A stretch of 64,000 bases of DNA from Zygnema cylindricum (Eukaryota > Streptophyta > Zygnematophyceae > Zygnematales > Zygnemataceae), in NCBI GenBank assembly GCA_037447655.1, contig JBBHKE010000354.1, forward strand, positions 248,001 to 312,000. Reading direction: 5' to 3'. The notes under the pieces were generated by a model. It made no database searches, was not told the DNA's origin, and saw only the letters and a list, made by a program, of their open reading frames with translations. Below, piece after piece: positions 1 through 12,453 of this stretch (within the stretch, counting starts at the first letter, position 1; the number at the start of each line of letters is the position of its first letter). Both the position numbers and the translations under genes were made by a program.

Positions 1-1426
1 CTCCACCCAAGAGTCGTCCTCAGCACCGTAACCTTTCCAACGCACCAAGTATTGGGTGGAGGTTGAATTCCGAGAGGGGCGTGACTAAAGAATCTCTTCC
101 ACCTCATACTCGTCCGAGGTACCGTGAACGGGTGGTAGAGGAGTATGCCGTCGTCAATTAGGGAACACTGAATCAGGATCTCGAAATGGTTTAAGAAGTG
201 AAACATGGAAAACATTGTGGATATGCCAGTCCGTTGGAATATCCAACTTGTAAGCTACGTCGCCCACACGGGACAGCATTGTGAATGGGCGCGTGAACTT
301 TGGTGCCAACTTTTTAGAGAGGGCACCCGGCAAGGAGAGGTTTGCCATATTAAGGCGAACCTTGTCCCCCACACAGAAAATGATGTCCTTCCGGTGAGCG
401 TCCGCCTGCGACTTTTGGCGATCCTTTGCCAGTTGTAGCGCCTTGGCCGCCTTCTCCAGGTTTCCTTGCAACGTCTTGGCGAAGTCTAAAGCAGCCGGTG
501 TTTGGCAGTCTGTCACCAATAAATTTTTGGGAAGAGTGGGTTGTCGTCCATTGAGGGAGAAATGTGTAGCATTTGTTGACGAGTGGACTGCACTGTTGTA
601 TGGTACCTCTACCACCGTTAAATGGTTTACCCAATCCGTTTGGTGCACCGAGACATAAGCCCGCAATGCTTCCTCCAAAGTCCGATTCACCCTTTCAGTC
701 TGACCATCAGTTTGAGGGTGGTAGGCTGTGGACATGGCCAGCTGCGTTCCGCATAAAGCAAATAGATTTTGCCAAAAGTGACTCACGAATTTTCGATCGC
801 GGTCGCTGACGATCCTTTTTGGAAGACCGTGATGGCGGAATATTTCCCGAAAGAATAAGTCCGCAATATCTCGTGCAGTAGCCGTAGTGGTCGTAGGTAG
901 AAAACGTGCCATTTTCGTCAGGTAATCCACTACGACGAAGATTGAGTCGTAGCCCTCCTTCGTCCGCGGAAGGGCCACGATAAAATCCATCGAGATCGCC
1001 TCCCAACGAACAGATGGTATTGGGAGGGGGTGTAACAGACCTTGTTGCCCTGAATCGGATTTGTTTCTAATACACGAGTCACACGTCCGGACATATTCTG
1101 CAATGTCTCGAGTCATGTTTGGCCAGTAATACGCTTCAGCGACACGTGCCGTTGTTTTATCCTGCCCAAAATGTCCACTAAGCGGCTCGTCGTGACTCAT
1201 GTGAAGAATTGCATGACGAAGTTCCGTATTTGTTGGCACATAAAGCCGAGTTGTCTTACTCGGTTTGTACCGCCACATATCATTGGCGGTTCGAACTAGT
1301 ACTTTCCGTTTGATAAGTTCCTTTAGTGAATCATCGTCCCCGTAGGCGAACTTTATCCGACTTAACCACTGTTCGTCCACTTGCACCGTACTGGTGACTG
1401 CGCTGAGCTTCGGATCTTGCGCTTCT
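1..1426 (-). pseudogene. Ty3/gypsy chromovirus integrase with chromodomain, fragment
   Basis: An open stretch of 410 codons (154-1386) encodes the integrase of a Ty3/gypsy element, the enzyme that inserts element cDNA into the genome. The zinc-binding H2C2 region is visible (GHFGQDKT, YYWPNM, then CDSC). The catalytic core follows, with D in SMDFIVALP, D in VSDRDRKF and E in QTERVNRTLEEA. The C-terminal GPF/LKPF region leads to a chromodomain (YLVRWKGY) read in the first 150 bases. A TGA at 154-156 stands where the sister copy at 8.6-8.8 kb has CGA, and a second stop (TAG) lies in the chromodomain, so the gene is dead. Reverse transcriptase and RNase H are absent: at about 1426 the sequence changes abruptly into copia sequence. 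The chromodomain usually guides such elements to heterochromatin. Confidence 0.93.
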
Positions 1427-4400
1427 TGCTTCCTTTTGGGTTAACATAATGAGTTTTATGATTTTGTCTCTCTCTACCTGTATTCCTAAGATATATTTAG
1501 ATTCACCAAGGTTCTTTATCTTGAACCTCAACCTTAAGGCCGCTTTAATTTGATTTATTTCATCCATAGACTTGCTTATTAAAAGGAAGTCATCCACATA
1601 TACACCAATATAAAGAATCCCATCCTCCCCTTGCAGTACCTACCATGAATTATCTGAACTAATCCTTTGAAATCCAAGTCTAGTAAGAAAATCATCTAGC
1701 TTTAAGTTCTATTGTCTGGGAGCTTGTTACAGCCGATACAACAATTTTATAAGTATACAAACTAAGTTTTATTTCCGTTTCTCTACATACATCTCAGGTT
1801 GTTTCATGTAAATAATTTCCTCTAATTCTCCATGTAGGAAATCTTTCTTAACATCCATCTGGTGGACTTCCATGTTTTATATAGCAGCCTAACTTAGTAA
1901 GATTCTGACAGTGGGAAATCTGACAATTGGAAAGAAGGTTTCCTCAAAATCAATACCTTCTTTTAGATTCTAACCTTTAGGCAAAAGTTTGGCCTTGTAT
2001 CTTTCGATGGTGTTGTCCGGGTTGAGTTTCACTTTCAACACCCATTTGCTACCGATAGCTTTCCTACCCGGAGGAAGATCCACTTGCTCCCACGTCTACG
2101 CCTCCATGATGGACTTCATTTTGTCATTTATCGCCTTGATCCAATGATTTCTCTCAGGTGATGAGAAGGCCTCTTGAATTGTTAACGGTTCCGTTGTAGC
2201 TGCAAAATAAGCAAAATGTGAGCTTGCTTGCAGACGGCTGCTAGTTCTCCTCCCCCCGGAAATTTTGACTCTAAAATCGTAGGCTACCTGCGATTTGTTG
2301 CCCTGTTCTTAGCTGTTGCATGTGCCAAAACTGGATCTGGATTTGTTGGTTCCACATGTGTAGGAAGTTGTGTAGATGCTCATGCCGAAACAGGTTCTGC
2401 AAGAGTTGCTGCATCAAGTATAGGAATCTGTGGAGATGTTGTTGTAGCCGTTGACTGTGACTGAAAATAAAAAGGTTAAAAATGTTGAAAGATCACATAC
2501 TCCTTTACCTTCCCTGTTTGTTCACTCTTGGTGGTCCTGAAAAGATCGACCAAATCCTGTTCATCCTTCAACTGTATATTTCTACATACAATAACTTTCT
2601 TTTTCTCTAATACATATACCCTATAACCCTTTGCATTGTCATCGTATCCCATTAAGATCCCAGGTAGGCCCTTAGCTTCCATTTTTGATCTAGTATGCGA
2701 TGTGTCTAAGACACAACATTTGCTGCCAAATACTCTAAAGTGACTAACATCCGATTTCATTCTTGTCCCTAGTTCATAAGGTGTAGTCTTAACCGATCTA
2801 GATGCAATTCTGGTTTTAATATATAAATTGCACAATCGAGTGCTTCAGCCCAGAATTTCAAATATAAACCTTTGTCTTCAAGCATAGATCTAGCACTTTC
2901 TCTTACAGTTCTATTTAGTCTTTCAAATACACCATTCTATTTTGGTGTGTACAAAATTGTCAGGTTATGAATGATACCTTTCTGGAGGAGAAATTTTTCG
3001 GACTCCTTTGAAGTGTATTTTCCTCCATTGTCCGATCTTAGCTCCAAGATCGGAACTCCATGCAGCTTTTCTGCCCATGCCTTCTAATGTTTGAAGTGTG
3101 TAAACACTTCACTCTTGTGCTGCATGAAGTAGACTCTTGTGAACCACGCGTAGTCATCAGTGAATGTAACCATATAGTGGACACCTCCTAGTGATGGAAC
3201 TTGTGATGGACCGAGAACATCCGAGTGGATAAGTTGTAGAACTTTGTCTAATCTATGGTCAAATTGTTGTGGAAAAGGTAATATGTGGATCTTTCCAATT
3301 GAGCATTTATCACATGATTTCATTGGATGAGATGTAAGAGAAACACCCTTAACCTTCGGTGTATTCACTATCTTTTGTAAGTTATCATTAGTGACATGGC
3401 CTTATCTCTTATGCCTTAACTCATTGACAGATTATAAATTGGAATAGAGAACATTGTTTTCTTTATATTTAGCCATATCCATCCTACACATCCTGCTAGC
3501 ATCTCTAGTTCCTGTTAATGCAACTTAACCTTACTTGCTAAAAACCTGCTTTCCTCCTTTGAGGATTACATCAAAGCCTTTGCTCTCTACCAAGGAAGTA
3601 GAAAATAGATTCTTTTTGAAATTAGGTATATATAACACATTGTGGAGGGTTTTTTCTCCATACTTTCCGCCTACAACTACCATTAAGGATACATCACCTT
3701 GTGCTAAATCTGCAAACTCATGCCACAGGCATAGTAGATGTTCATGGGAGTTGTCGCCTTGAGGTTGGAAAAACAGGACTTGTTCCAACACATGTGTGCC
3801 GAAGCTCCGGTATCCATAATCCATCCTATATCTTTTTGACCTTCCATAGGTGCCACCATGGCGAATAAATCTGCTTCTTCATCTTCCGCATAAGACAATG
3901 CATCATCCTCTTCAATTGCAAAACCTAAGAATAGAGCAGTTTCCCGAGAAGAGATCCCGGAACAACCCTTATGATATGGGCTCTGCTGCCAGCCTGGATT
4001 ATATAATATTGTTTCATTTGCCTTTTTCAGCTTCGAACATTACCTGTATCTATGTCTCTTTTCAGAGAAGCAAAAGCAAGTATTAGACTGTTTATTTGGC
4101 CTACTGTTATACTGATTCAGATTGTGATTCCTATCATGATTTTTGTTTTGATTAAGTAAAGTTTTCTGTCAAAATCTGTGTTCAAAGCTTCTGCCTTTCT
4201 CTCTCCTTGAAGTATTTTAGTAGTTGCATCCTCTTCTAAGATTAGATTGTATACTAACTAAAATGTCTAGCTAGACTTATCATGAGTTTGCAGCTTGACA
4301 GACACTCCTTTCATATTACTACGGTGTCCTCTAACAAGTAAAGCTTTCTGTTGGAACTCAAAAAATGAGCCACCAGCTCACAAATGTGCATCAATAAGAG

Positions 4401-4761
4401 CACGAAAGTTATCACAATATTCCACCATACTCCCCCCGGAGTATTTATAGTCCCAGATTTGTCTTGCCACCAGAAGTTCTTCTTGGACATTAGATTTCTC
4501 AAAAGAAGTTTTTAGTGATTCCCAATTTTTTTTTGCTATCTTCATTTTAAGCTGAGACATAACTACATTCTCCGAGATGCACAGGATCACATTGTTTCGT
4601 GCCAATGAGTTTGTCTTCGCCCAGCTCGGATCTATTTAATCTAAAGCACCATCAAAGACCCCAATAACTCAGTAGTTTCAAATGTGGATTCAACCATTGT
4701 TGCCCAGTATGCATACTTTTGGCCATTAAATATGGGAACTCTTGATGAAAGGCCCATAACT
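1427..4761 (-). pseudogene. Copia-A: decayed Ty1/copia gag-pol
   Basis: Reading on the minus strand, this is a heavily decayed copia polyprotein. Gag fragments lie at 4300-4761, with FNGQKYAYW near the N terminus. The protease active site is intact as WIMDTGASAHMC near 3800. Integrase pieces follow at 3084-3368 and 2476-2970 (CSIGKIH, VTFTDDYAWF, VSHFRVFGSK). Reverse transcriptase remains at about 1430-2200, with VERDK near the end. Many frameshifts and stops separate the pieces, so no full protein can be made. The RT end is cut at about 1427 by gypsy integrase sequence, and RNase H and the 3' LTR are missing. It is closest in sequence to Copia-P at 54-64 kb, which shares the Gag start MSTS and the VMGLSSR stretch. 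Confidence 0.9.
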
Positions 4762-5345
4762 TGTTGTTCTACAACCATAGTAGCAGGAGGAGAGCCAGTA
4801 GCAGTAGTGATGGAAGTAGACATCTAAAACAGAAGCAATCAAGCACCTTACTCAACAGCCAACTTCAAGATGCAGGAGAAAGCAACTCACTGATCTATAC
4901 ATACTCAAATTCTGCATAACAATAGTAAACACAGTGTAGAATCACTCCTCAAATATTCAATTCAATTGATATAGTCAACCATAAGATAGTACGACGCACC
5001 TAATATCGTCCAAGTGTGCTTCGTCATTTGTGGTCCCTTTTTAATCTTGTCCGTCAATTCGATGTCAATCAACGACCCTTCTTGGATGACCGTACTATAC
5101 TAACTATCAACTAGTCAATGTATTACTCGACAATTGTACACGTGGACCTTCACGGGTAACCAGGATCTATCCAAAATATCTTTCTAGAATAATACACTTC
5201 ACTCTACATTTTGCAGCGTTGCTATGCTGTGCTCCTAAATTGCTACGCCAATCTACTACATTGCTACGCTGCTATGATGCGCTAGTATTGAATCGTAGCT
5301 GCGCTGCTCTGCAACCGCAATTATAGTAGCCTAGTTTTTAGCAGC
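4762..5345 (-). repeat. 5' LTR of Copia-A (outer end approximate)
   Basis: The inner end is clear. On the minus strand the LTR ends in GAACAACA and is followed at once by a primer site related to that of the other copia elements (GTTATGGGCC, 4751-4760). The open frame at 4641-4823 starts with ATG inside the LTR (MSTS) and runs into gag. The outer part carries GC-box-like runs of GCTGCGCTGCT, also seen in the U3 of Copia-P at 53.45-53.6 kb. The outer boundary is only approximate because I could not find the terminal TG or a target duplication; gypsy-like sequence resumes by 5426. Confidence 0.7.
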
Positions 5346-6009
5346 TAAGTACTAAACTATGTACCCTGTTATGATGCCTCCCACTAAGGATTCAGCGTTC
5401 GCTGAACCTTACTTACTCAAGAAGACTACAACTGCCGGAGTATGTCATAGGTCTCCACGCGATACTCCTCGAATTCCTGTCGCAAGGTGTCGAGTTGAAC
5501 TTGGAGCTGCTCACATCGAGTCTCCAATAGCGCAATATGGTTGTCTGTCACTGCCAAGTGCCTCCAAGTGATTCGCTCCCGAACCAGGTCCTTCCCTTCC
5601 TCTGGTTCCGTAGTGGGTTCCTCGGGTGGCGGCGGATTGGCCGCCGTAGCTGGTGCTTCAGGTGCCGGAACTCGGGGAGCTTTGAGATCCTCAGCTTTGT
5701 GTTCCTCTTTCGCCACTTCCTCTACTGGTTCCCATCGAGGTACCTTCTTTAATTTGAATGAAATGTATTTTTTGGCCGCTCGGGCCCGCTGTAAAGCGTT
5801 CTTCCAATCCAACTTGAGTGCTTGTACCTCCAATGTAACCTCTGCTCGAGAGATGATGTCGTGAAGGCCGACATCCCATGGGTGATAGTGGTGAAGTAAC
5901 CCAGAAACATCCACCCTGTAGCGTTAGTGATCTTTGACCACCTCCACAAACGGCAAGGCATGGGGTTTTAGCTGCATATAACCCTTGTGGTTGATCCCCA
6001 GGTCCTTTG

Positions 6010-7466
6010 TGTTGAGTTTGAAAAGCTTTAGTCCTCAGTAGATGAGGTTGTGAGGGGAGTTTTTAGGACTTATAATACTTTTGGTATAAGTCTTTGAAAT
6101 ACTTACGTTTAATTGTGTGACAATTACTCAGGTACCAAAGAGTATTATGTACTTCCTTGGGACACGCGGCGCGGATCGAATGTATCCGTACGAGATAGAT
6201 CAAGTACGTAATCTTAAAGAATGATACACGACAATTTGTACGATACAAGAATGAACGACGGATACGAATCGAGTCGATGGAGGCAATTCGAAGTGGTTCC
6301 ACATTGGGACAATGTTGCTGGACGCATGATGTCTTTCACGAAGATATATATAATATCTTACGGCGATCCGTAAATTTTCGAAAGACTCCTGCACGAAGGT
6401 TACACCGGGAATCGTTATTAGCATTGAGAAATTATTAGTGTAAAGAAAAAATTAACGTCATTCATTCTAATTTATTGCCGGGAGACGTGGTAGATTATAG
6501 TCCAAGACCTTAAATAGTGTAGTTTATTCTATTTAAGGTATTAATGTCAAAATTTTGGGGTGCCGATATAGAGGTCATAACGCTAATAACGATTTGCGGT
6601 GTAATACAATCGTTCGATCCGCGTACATCGACGGCGGAGAAAATCTGACAGGACCACAGTTGACTAAGCAAGTCGCGTCGCTTTGCGTGACCAACTTTCT
6701 ACCAGCAGATTTCAATTTTGCAGGTACACTCATTTGGATGGATTCGCCAATTGCTGACTAAGCAAGTGGCACAGCGTATGTACGGTACCTATTTGTAAAT
6801 ATGTGAAGCAACACAAACTTGTACGTAGTGAATTTGTTATAAGTGTTACCATATTGAAATAGGATAGAAATTATAATTAGGGTTTGGACGTACTTCTGGT
6901 ACAATAAACTTTGCGTTGACGTACACTGTCGTTATTCGAGTACAGTACTTAGTTAACGTGTAGTTAGTGTATCAGTGTAGATTACTCAGTAGATTACTAT
7001 GAGAGTATAAACCATAGGACTTAGTTTTATTTTGGCAATCAGCTGAGTTTATCAAAGTTATGGCAGACTGTTTTTCTGCATCTTTGACCTGTCACTGCGA
7101 TCACTCTAATTGATATCTTGATATGAAACTTTGTGTGGATGTTCTATGATATAGAGACTATATATTTGTGTAGTTTTACTTTGTTCTGATTTTCTTGTAG
7201 AATTTCGTGAGGAGTCTACCTGGCTAGGTTGGTAAGTTGTCAGCTTATTTTGGGAAACTCTATAGCTCTTATCTCGTGGAATCCTTTGTGTATCTAGCTG
7301 TAATTTTGGGAGGTTACAGTGTCAAGTATATACTGCATACTGGTGCAGTTCAAATTACTTTTAAGTATCGTGGTGTTATCTGCACTTTCTGAAACACAGC
7401 TGTTTTGGGGTAGTCTTTGGGTGTCTTCCTTAAGTAATCCATGGCTGAAATAGGCAATCGACAACA
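6010..7466 (-). repeat. Solo LTR (LTR family 1) with nested MITE
   Basis: The plus-strand sequence begins TGTTGAGTTTG and ends CGACAACA, so it has TG...CA ends, and it is flanked by CTTTG on both sides (6005-6009 and 7467-7471), a perfect 5-bp target duplication. The right 450 bases are the reverse complement of 12709-13150 in the solo LTR at 12.7 kb. No internal domain remains, which is the usual outcome of recombination between two LTRs. The insertion splits the gypsy accessory ORF, and a 199-bp MITE has landed inside it at 6403. Confidence 0.85.
6403..6601. mobile_element. 199-bp CACCG-type MITE with TA duplication
   Basis: The ends are inverted repeats: CACCGGGAATCGTTATTAGC on the left and, read from the other side, CACCGCAAATCGTTATTAGC on the right. 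TA flanks both sides (6401-6402, 6602-6603). No coding capacity. It belongs to the same terminal-repeat family as the longer elements at 17.5, 18.1, 19.4, 28.9 and 37.7 kb. TA duplication suggests mobilisation by a Tc1/mariner-type transposase, by inference only. Confidence 0.8.
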
Positions 7467-8159
7467 CTTTGTCCTCATAAAATTCTAGGCCGGGTGAGAC
7501 GGTTCGTTGGCGGGGATATAGATAGGGTCCCCTGGCTTTTCGATACGCCACTCTTCGGGCCACTCTGCAGGGGTCCCAATAAAAGCGCTTCGTGAAGCTA
7601 AAAAGTGAGCTCTGGATACCGAGTGTCACTAGGGAGTGGAAAGAGATAGTCGAGAATCGCTTCCCCCTTTTCACTCTCTTCGCCCGTGTCCTCCTTTCCC
7701 CCTCGAAGGAGAAACACATCATCACCGCTGGGATAGTGTGCCTCCGCCTTCTTTTCCGCACTTTTAAAAGACTGCTCATCTGCGGTACTCTCTCCTTATT
7801 GGGGTCCCGCATCACTTCTAGATCCGAGGCGCGCTCCTCAATTGGCAAAGGTGTTGGTCTTTGTTTTGGCTCCTCCACCTTCGAGAGCTCATGATCTTCG
7901 TTATACTCCTGATCCCCTTCCCGGAGTGGGGTGTATTCGGGGTCTTGTGAGTTTTCCGACCCTTCCCCTCCACTGGTTTCTGCCGGCCCTGCCTCGTTAC
8001 TAGTTGTTTCCTCTGGTTTTGGCTCCGCTTCTACCTCTCTCCTCCTATCTGCCTCTACCATGGCCTTTGCCGCCACTAACAAACTATTGAACGGGGCACA
8101 TCCTCTTGCCCCACCCGTACCAGTCTCCTCCTCTTCAGTGGTGGAGAGGAAGACCACGC

Positions 8160-8856
8160 CATGGATGCTGTCGTATAAGACAATTCAGGTAATTTAAGAA
8201 GCAAAGGTAAGCTCGTTGTGCAGAGTGAAACACTCTTCAAATTGCTCGGGCTGGGCTGATCGCGAATGCAGATGGCGGCTTTATCTTCAAGGGTCGAGGG
8301 TTTCACGATTGGAGTTTTCCATGCGTCATAGCTTCCGAGAGTATCGCACCGTTGAACCTTTAATAACGCTGCGCTTCGGTGGTTGCTCAACCAAAGCGCT
8401 CCGGGCCGGTAACATCGACGCTGGGTTTCGTCGTCGCGTCCCCAATATGATTGCGATGGTTGCTACACCGCCAGTCTCTCCTTTATCGCGTCCGTTGCAA
8501 TTGCCCCTCAGGTTAGGCAGAGTGTCCTCACTCTGCATAAATCGACGCTGCAACTCAGCTGAGTGTAGATCTTCCTCGTCCACCTAAGAGTCGTCCTCAA
8601 CACTATAGCCTTTCCAACGCACCAAATATTGGCTGGAGGTAGAATGACGAGAGCAAGGCGATTGAAGGATCTCTTCCACCTTATACTCGTCTGAAGTGCC
8701 CCGAATAGGCGGCAAAGGTGTATTCGGCAGTCGATTGGGAAAAATCGTATCGAGATCACGAAATGGTTTGAGAAGGGAAACATGGAAGATATTGTGGATA
8801 TGCCACTCCCTCGGTATATCCAACTTGTTAGCCACCTTGACCACCCGTGAAAGAAC
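8160..8856 (-). pseudogene. Second gypsy integrase C terminus with chromodomain
   Basis: The minus strand encodes the tail of a chromovirus integrase: the HIHNIFHVSLLKPFRD motif, then a linker, then the chromodomain core YLVRWKGYSVEDDSW (about 8590-8660). It is the same family as the copy at 1-1426 and lacks its TGA, but the rest of pol is gone because a copia LTR begins at 8857, just before VLSRVVKVANKLDI. Downstream of the chromodomain the frame stays open to about 8326 and then shifts, with further weakly coding sequence down to the accessory ORF. Confidence 0.85.
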
Positions 8857-9920
8857 TTTAGAAGTTAATGGTCCGTTTTATGTATTTTCTAGGTTTTAAT
8901 AGAAATATAGAAAGAAGCCGAGGCAGTCTACCTCTAACTTCTCTCTCCAACTTTCAAACTTGTCGCAATCACTCAGAAATTGGAGAGGAAGCTAGAGCCA
9001 TGGCTACCTAGGCTATCCATAGGTTTACAGGAAATATATAGTTTATTTACCGTTAGGGGTTTATTTACTAAAAAGATATGTGCTGGCCACAGGAATTGAT
9101 TTTGTTACCAGCCGGACATCAAGCAGCTGGTAGCCGGTAGCCTTAGCCGTTAAGTCTTTAACTAGTGTTACGTACTATATGGTTTGATATTTAATTAAAC
9201 ATTACCAAGTAGGATATATCATTTAACTGTAATTGTTTATGGGATACATAGATCCAGTAATGTAAAAGTACAGATTAAGATACAGTGAAGAAACCAATAC
9301 CACGCATTTATTTCTTTAGCCAAACGAATACCGTGCATGTATTTATTACGGCTACGATTAAATGTGAATTTGATCAAACGGCCGGAATTAACGTCGCGAT
9401 AATCGAAGAGGATTTCGACGGTTTTCGTTCATCGCCAAATCGAATGACACGTGGCGTAATGACATTAGATCGCGGCATCTCCGAGGATTAAGGGAGCAAA
9501 TCCGGATATACCATGTGACAACATTTAGGCCATGTCGTACAGTGTCCGTATATAAAGTGCACCGGCAGCTGTACTTTTGTGTACGGAAGTGTAATCTAAT
9601 TGGCTCTGTACATTAGTAAATCGAGTCTGTGGGAGAGATAGGACTTAGTAAAATTAGGAGATAGGATCCTTTCTCCCAGAGAGCTTATGTACAATAAGTC
9701 AACTTTGACCCTCCATAACTTACTGCTCACAGGAGCAAATTCAGAGATTTTTTTTGCTATCGTCTCAAGGGAGTCTTCGTTTCACAAGGGTGAAGGTGGT
9801 TATAGTTTTTGTCTACCAGGGTGGCAGTTGTTCTTGCTGAAACACAAAGGGGTCAGGGTTATCCTAGAGGCTTCTTGGAAGCAGTCCATTAGGAGGACTT
9901 ATGGAGGTCTCAGAGTTTCA
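8857..9920 (+). repeat. 5' LTR of Copia-B (LTR family 2b)
   Basis: About 1,064 bp. The start (TTTAGAAGTTAATGG) aligns with the LTR of Copia-N, which starts TGTAGAAATTAATGG, so the terminal TG appears mutated to TT. The end GAGTTTCA is followed directly by a primer-site sequence. Similar LTRs lie at 43193, 46372, 51920 and 53204. Near its end is an ATG (MEVSEFQ) in frame with gag. Confidence 0.8.
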
Positions 9921-9935
9921 AGTTATGGGCCTCCC
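9921..9935 (+). other. Primer-binding site of Copia-B (diverged)
   Basis: AGTTATGGGCCTCCC, three changes from the perfect GGTTATGGGCCCACC found in three other elements here. Adjacent to the LTR end. Complementary to the anticodon arm of initiator tRNA-Met. It is also read in the gag frame (Q-V-M-G). Confidence 0.7.
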
Positions 9936-12045
9936 TCTGGGGTACTAATCTTAATGGAACTCTCTTCATATACTAGGAAAGTATGATGATAGGAGCTCTA
10001 TACGAACAAAGGTTTTGGTGGGTAAGAAGTGGACGGTTGGGTCGTCCATCAAGTCTTCGAATCCCTCCACGGTTTGGAGGAAGTAGATTCACCAGGAAAG
10101 AGGATCCACCTTCAACGGAGGAAACAAAGGAAGGAGAGGTGGTGGACAAAGGAAAGGAGAAGGAGACAACCACACGAAAAGCAGCAAGTTCGGCATTCTT
10201 GTCACCTATTTTGAGGAACGAGGAGAATGATAGTGAAACCTGGGACTTTAACAATATGGCAGCAAAGCACATCATCCTTTGCCATCTCACTAAAGGATTT
10301 GCATGTTCTCATTTGCATGTAGAAAGGGCACGGATCTTTGGATGGCTCTCATAGAGATGTACCGAAGTGGTATGATTCATCAACAACAATTCGTTGATCA
10401 CAAATTTAAGAAGTATGCATACAAAGGGGGGAAGATGTTGGATTTTTGCAATGAGCTTGCTACACTGTTCATGGAGCTAGAGAGTGGGGGAAAATATTTT
10501 AGTGAAAAAAAAAGGTTAACTGTTTACTGATGAAGTTCCCCGATGAGTTCGAGAACATAGTCAACCGTGTGCAGTACTTGCCAGACTCAAGGTGGCTATC
10601 GAACTCAGTGGTAAGGATGATTCTCTTTCGGGAGAATACAATTGAGATCTGAAAGGGAGGAAAGAGTGGCCAAGCCTTGGCAATTGCCACCGATTGGAGG
10701 AACAAGGATTTTTGGAAACTGTCGGAAACTATGGGGGGAGGGAGCAGAAAAATCAGACTTACGAGTTCGGACCAAGGGCTCCCAAAGCTTTATGTCATTT
10801 TTGTAAGAAACCTTGGCACTATATGGCAGAGTGCACTACGCTAACCGAGCTTCAGTTAAAGGAGGGGCACACCTGTGGTACCCCGAGAGGAAAGAAAAAG
10901 GCCTTTCTGACACAAGTACATGAGGCGGAATTTGAGGACGAGGACCATGCGCTCGTTTTAGATGAGGAGTTGGAGGCGAAAAACGTGGTCGAAATTCCAC
11001 GAAGGCAGAAATGTGCTTTCAGTGGATTGAAAGGTGAAGCAGGCTGGATTGTAGATTCAGGTGCCTCTAAACACATGTGTAAAGATAGGAACCTGTTCAC
11101 TAAGTAAGAAAGATTCCCAATGTAGAGAAATAGTACGGGGATGGGAGGATAGTCACCACTACTCTTGTAGGATCAATAGATTTGAAAGTTTTAATAGAAG
11201 GAAAGACATCCATAGTAACATTCTCCGATGTATTGTTTATTCTGGAGCTTAACAAAAACCTCATCTCTACATTTGTATTAGATGATAAGGGTTTTTTTAC
11301 TACCGTTGGGGAAGGAGTCTTTACTGCTAGTTTTGAGGAGGATGTCTTTTTCATTGCTAAGAAAGGTAGCCATTAGATGTTTAAGCTGGTTTTAAGTAAT
11401 GAAACAAAGAAACTTTATGATGTTGGTGTTCATGAAATTATGATGTGGCATAAGAGGCTTGGGCATGTGAATCTAGATAAGTTAAGAGAGATGAAAAAGA
11501 TAGGAGTGGTGGAAGGAATTAAGTTCATTAAGAGTGATAATATAAGTGATTGTAGTGGATGTGCTCAAGGTAAAACACACAAATAACCCTTTCCCAAAAA
11601 TGCTGCCTATAAGGGAGATAAAATTCTAGATCTAGTACAAAGAGATATTTGGGGACCGGCTAAAGTGCCCTCACCGGGGGGGAAGAGATTTATGATGACT
11701 ATCACTGATGATTGGTCTCACTATTCCCTGGTGTATTTTATAAAAAACAAGTTAGAAGCTTAGGATTGCTTTAGACAATATAAAACATGGAGTGAAAAAC
11801 TCCATGAAACTCCAATTAAGAGAGTAAGGAGTGACAAACGTGGGGAGTATACTTCTAACTAATTTGAGGATTTTCTAAGGGAAGATGGAGTCCAACACCA
11901 AAAGACGGTTCTAGAAAACCCGGAATAGAATGGGGCAGCTGAAAGGTTAAATAGAACACTAAGTGATACTGCTAGAAGTATGTTGTCACATAAAAAGATA
12001 GGAAAAAGGTTTTGGGCAGATGTCGTGCATGTGTCAAATAACATG
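9921..12045 (+). pseudogene. Copia-B gag-protease-integrase, decayed
   Basis: Gag begins in the LTR and runs to about 10350, then continues in another frame (MYRSGMIHQQQFVDHKF, to 10530). A CCHC zinc knuckle (CHFCKKPWHYMAEC) lies near 10795, the protease site WIVDSGASKHMC near 11045, and the integrase HHCC region (WHKRLGHVN ... CSGCAQGK) at 11440-11580. The integrase core follows with in-frame stops at about 11584 and 11762. The sequence leaves the copia frame at about 12045, so reverse transcriptase is absent here. Several frameshifts make it non-functional. Its Gag carries the insert EETKEGEVVDKGKEKE, shared with Copia-N, showing that B and N are one family. Confidence 0.88.
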
Positions 12046-12453
12046 AAGGTGCATGTAATATCATCAGCTGCGCTCAACTTAAACTCAAATAATAGCGAGA
12101 TATCGTAAATAAAATAAAACACAAAAGTAAAAATGGATAAATACAACAACAGGCAAGGTGGAAGGAAAAGAAAGGTCAACGACTTAGCTGGTTATAGTTA
12201 GGTCGGTTATACTAAGCCGATGGATGACCACTAGGCCCCACGGTCTATTTATATTCCTTGCTGGAGTTATCATATCAAGGATAATCTGAATTTATGCTTA
12301 AATAGAATAAATCAAAGCATAGACAACCGAGAAAGATAAATAAAAACCGAAAATGACAATATGCCCGACACTTATGAGGTTTGAGATAACCAAACTCAAA
12401 CGTGTGCGCACAAAATGTGCCGTAAGCACGAAACTAACATTTCAAAAACAACA
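12046..12453 (+). repeat. LTR fragment inserted in copia sequence
   Basis: The right end (CTAACATTTC, then CAACA at 12453) matches the 3' end of the solo LTR at 12709-13891. The left part has no clear relative in the window. It separates the integrase end of Copia-B from RNase H sequence. No target duplication was recognised, so it may be a recombination product and not a clean insertion. Confidence 0.5.

Larger units (their letters stand above)
5426..8157 (-). pseudogene. Gypsy-associated accessory ORF, split by a solo LTR
   Basis: The two halves (8157-7467 and 6009-5426) read in one frame once the LTR insertion at 6010-7466 and one copy of its CTTTG duplication are disregarded, giving about 420 codons. 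The first half is acidic (EEEETGTGG, EPKPEETTS), then has a basic patch (KVRKRRRRH) and FYWDPCRVARRVAYRK. The second half has HHYHPWDVGLHDII, a proline/alanine/glutamate linker, and a likely coiled coil at the C terminus (LETRCEQLQVQLDTLRQEF). A stop at 5924-5926 interrupts it. I see no zinc knuckle and do not recognise the family. It lies on the same strand as and downstream of the chromodomain integrase at 8.2-8.86 kb, so it is either an extra ORF of that gypsy element or the gag of an adjacent copy. Function unknown. Confidence 0.6.

Noticed and set aside
8216-8587. 123-codon plus-strand frame
   Set aside because: Antisense of the gypsy integrase tail; no motif.
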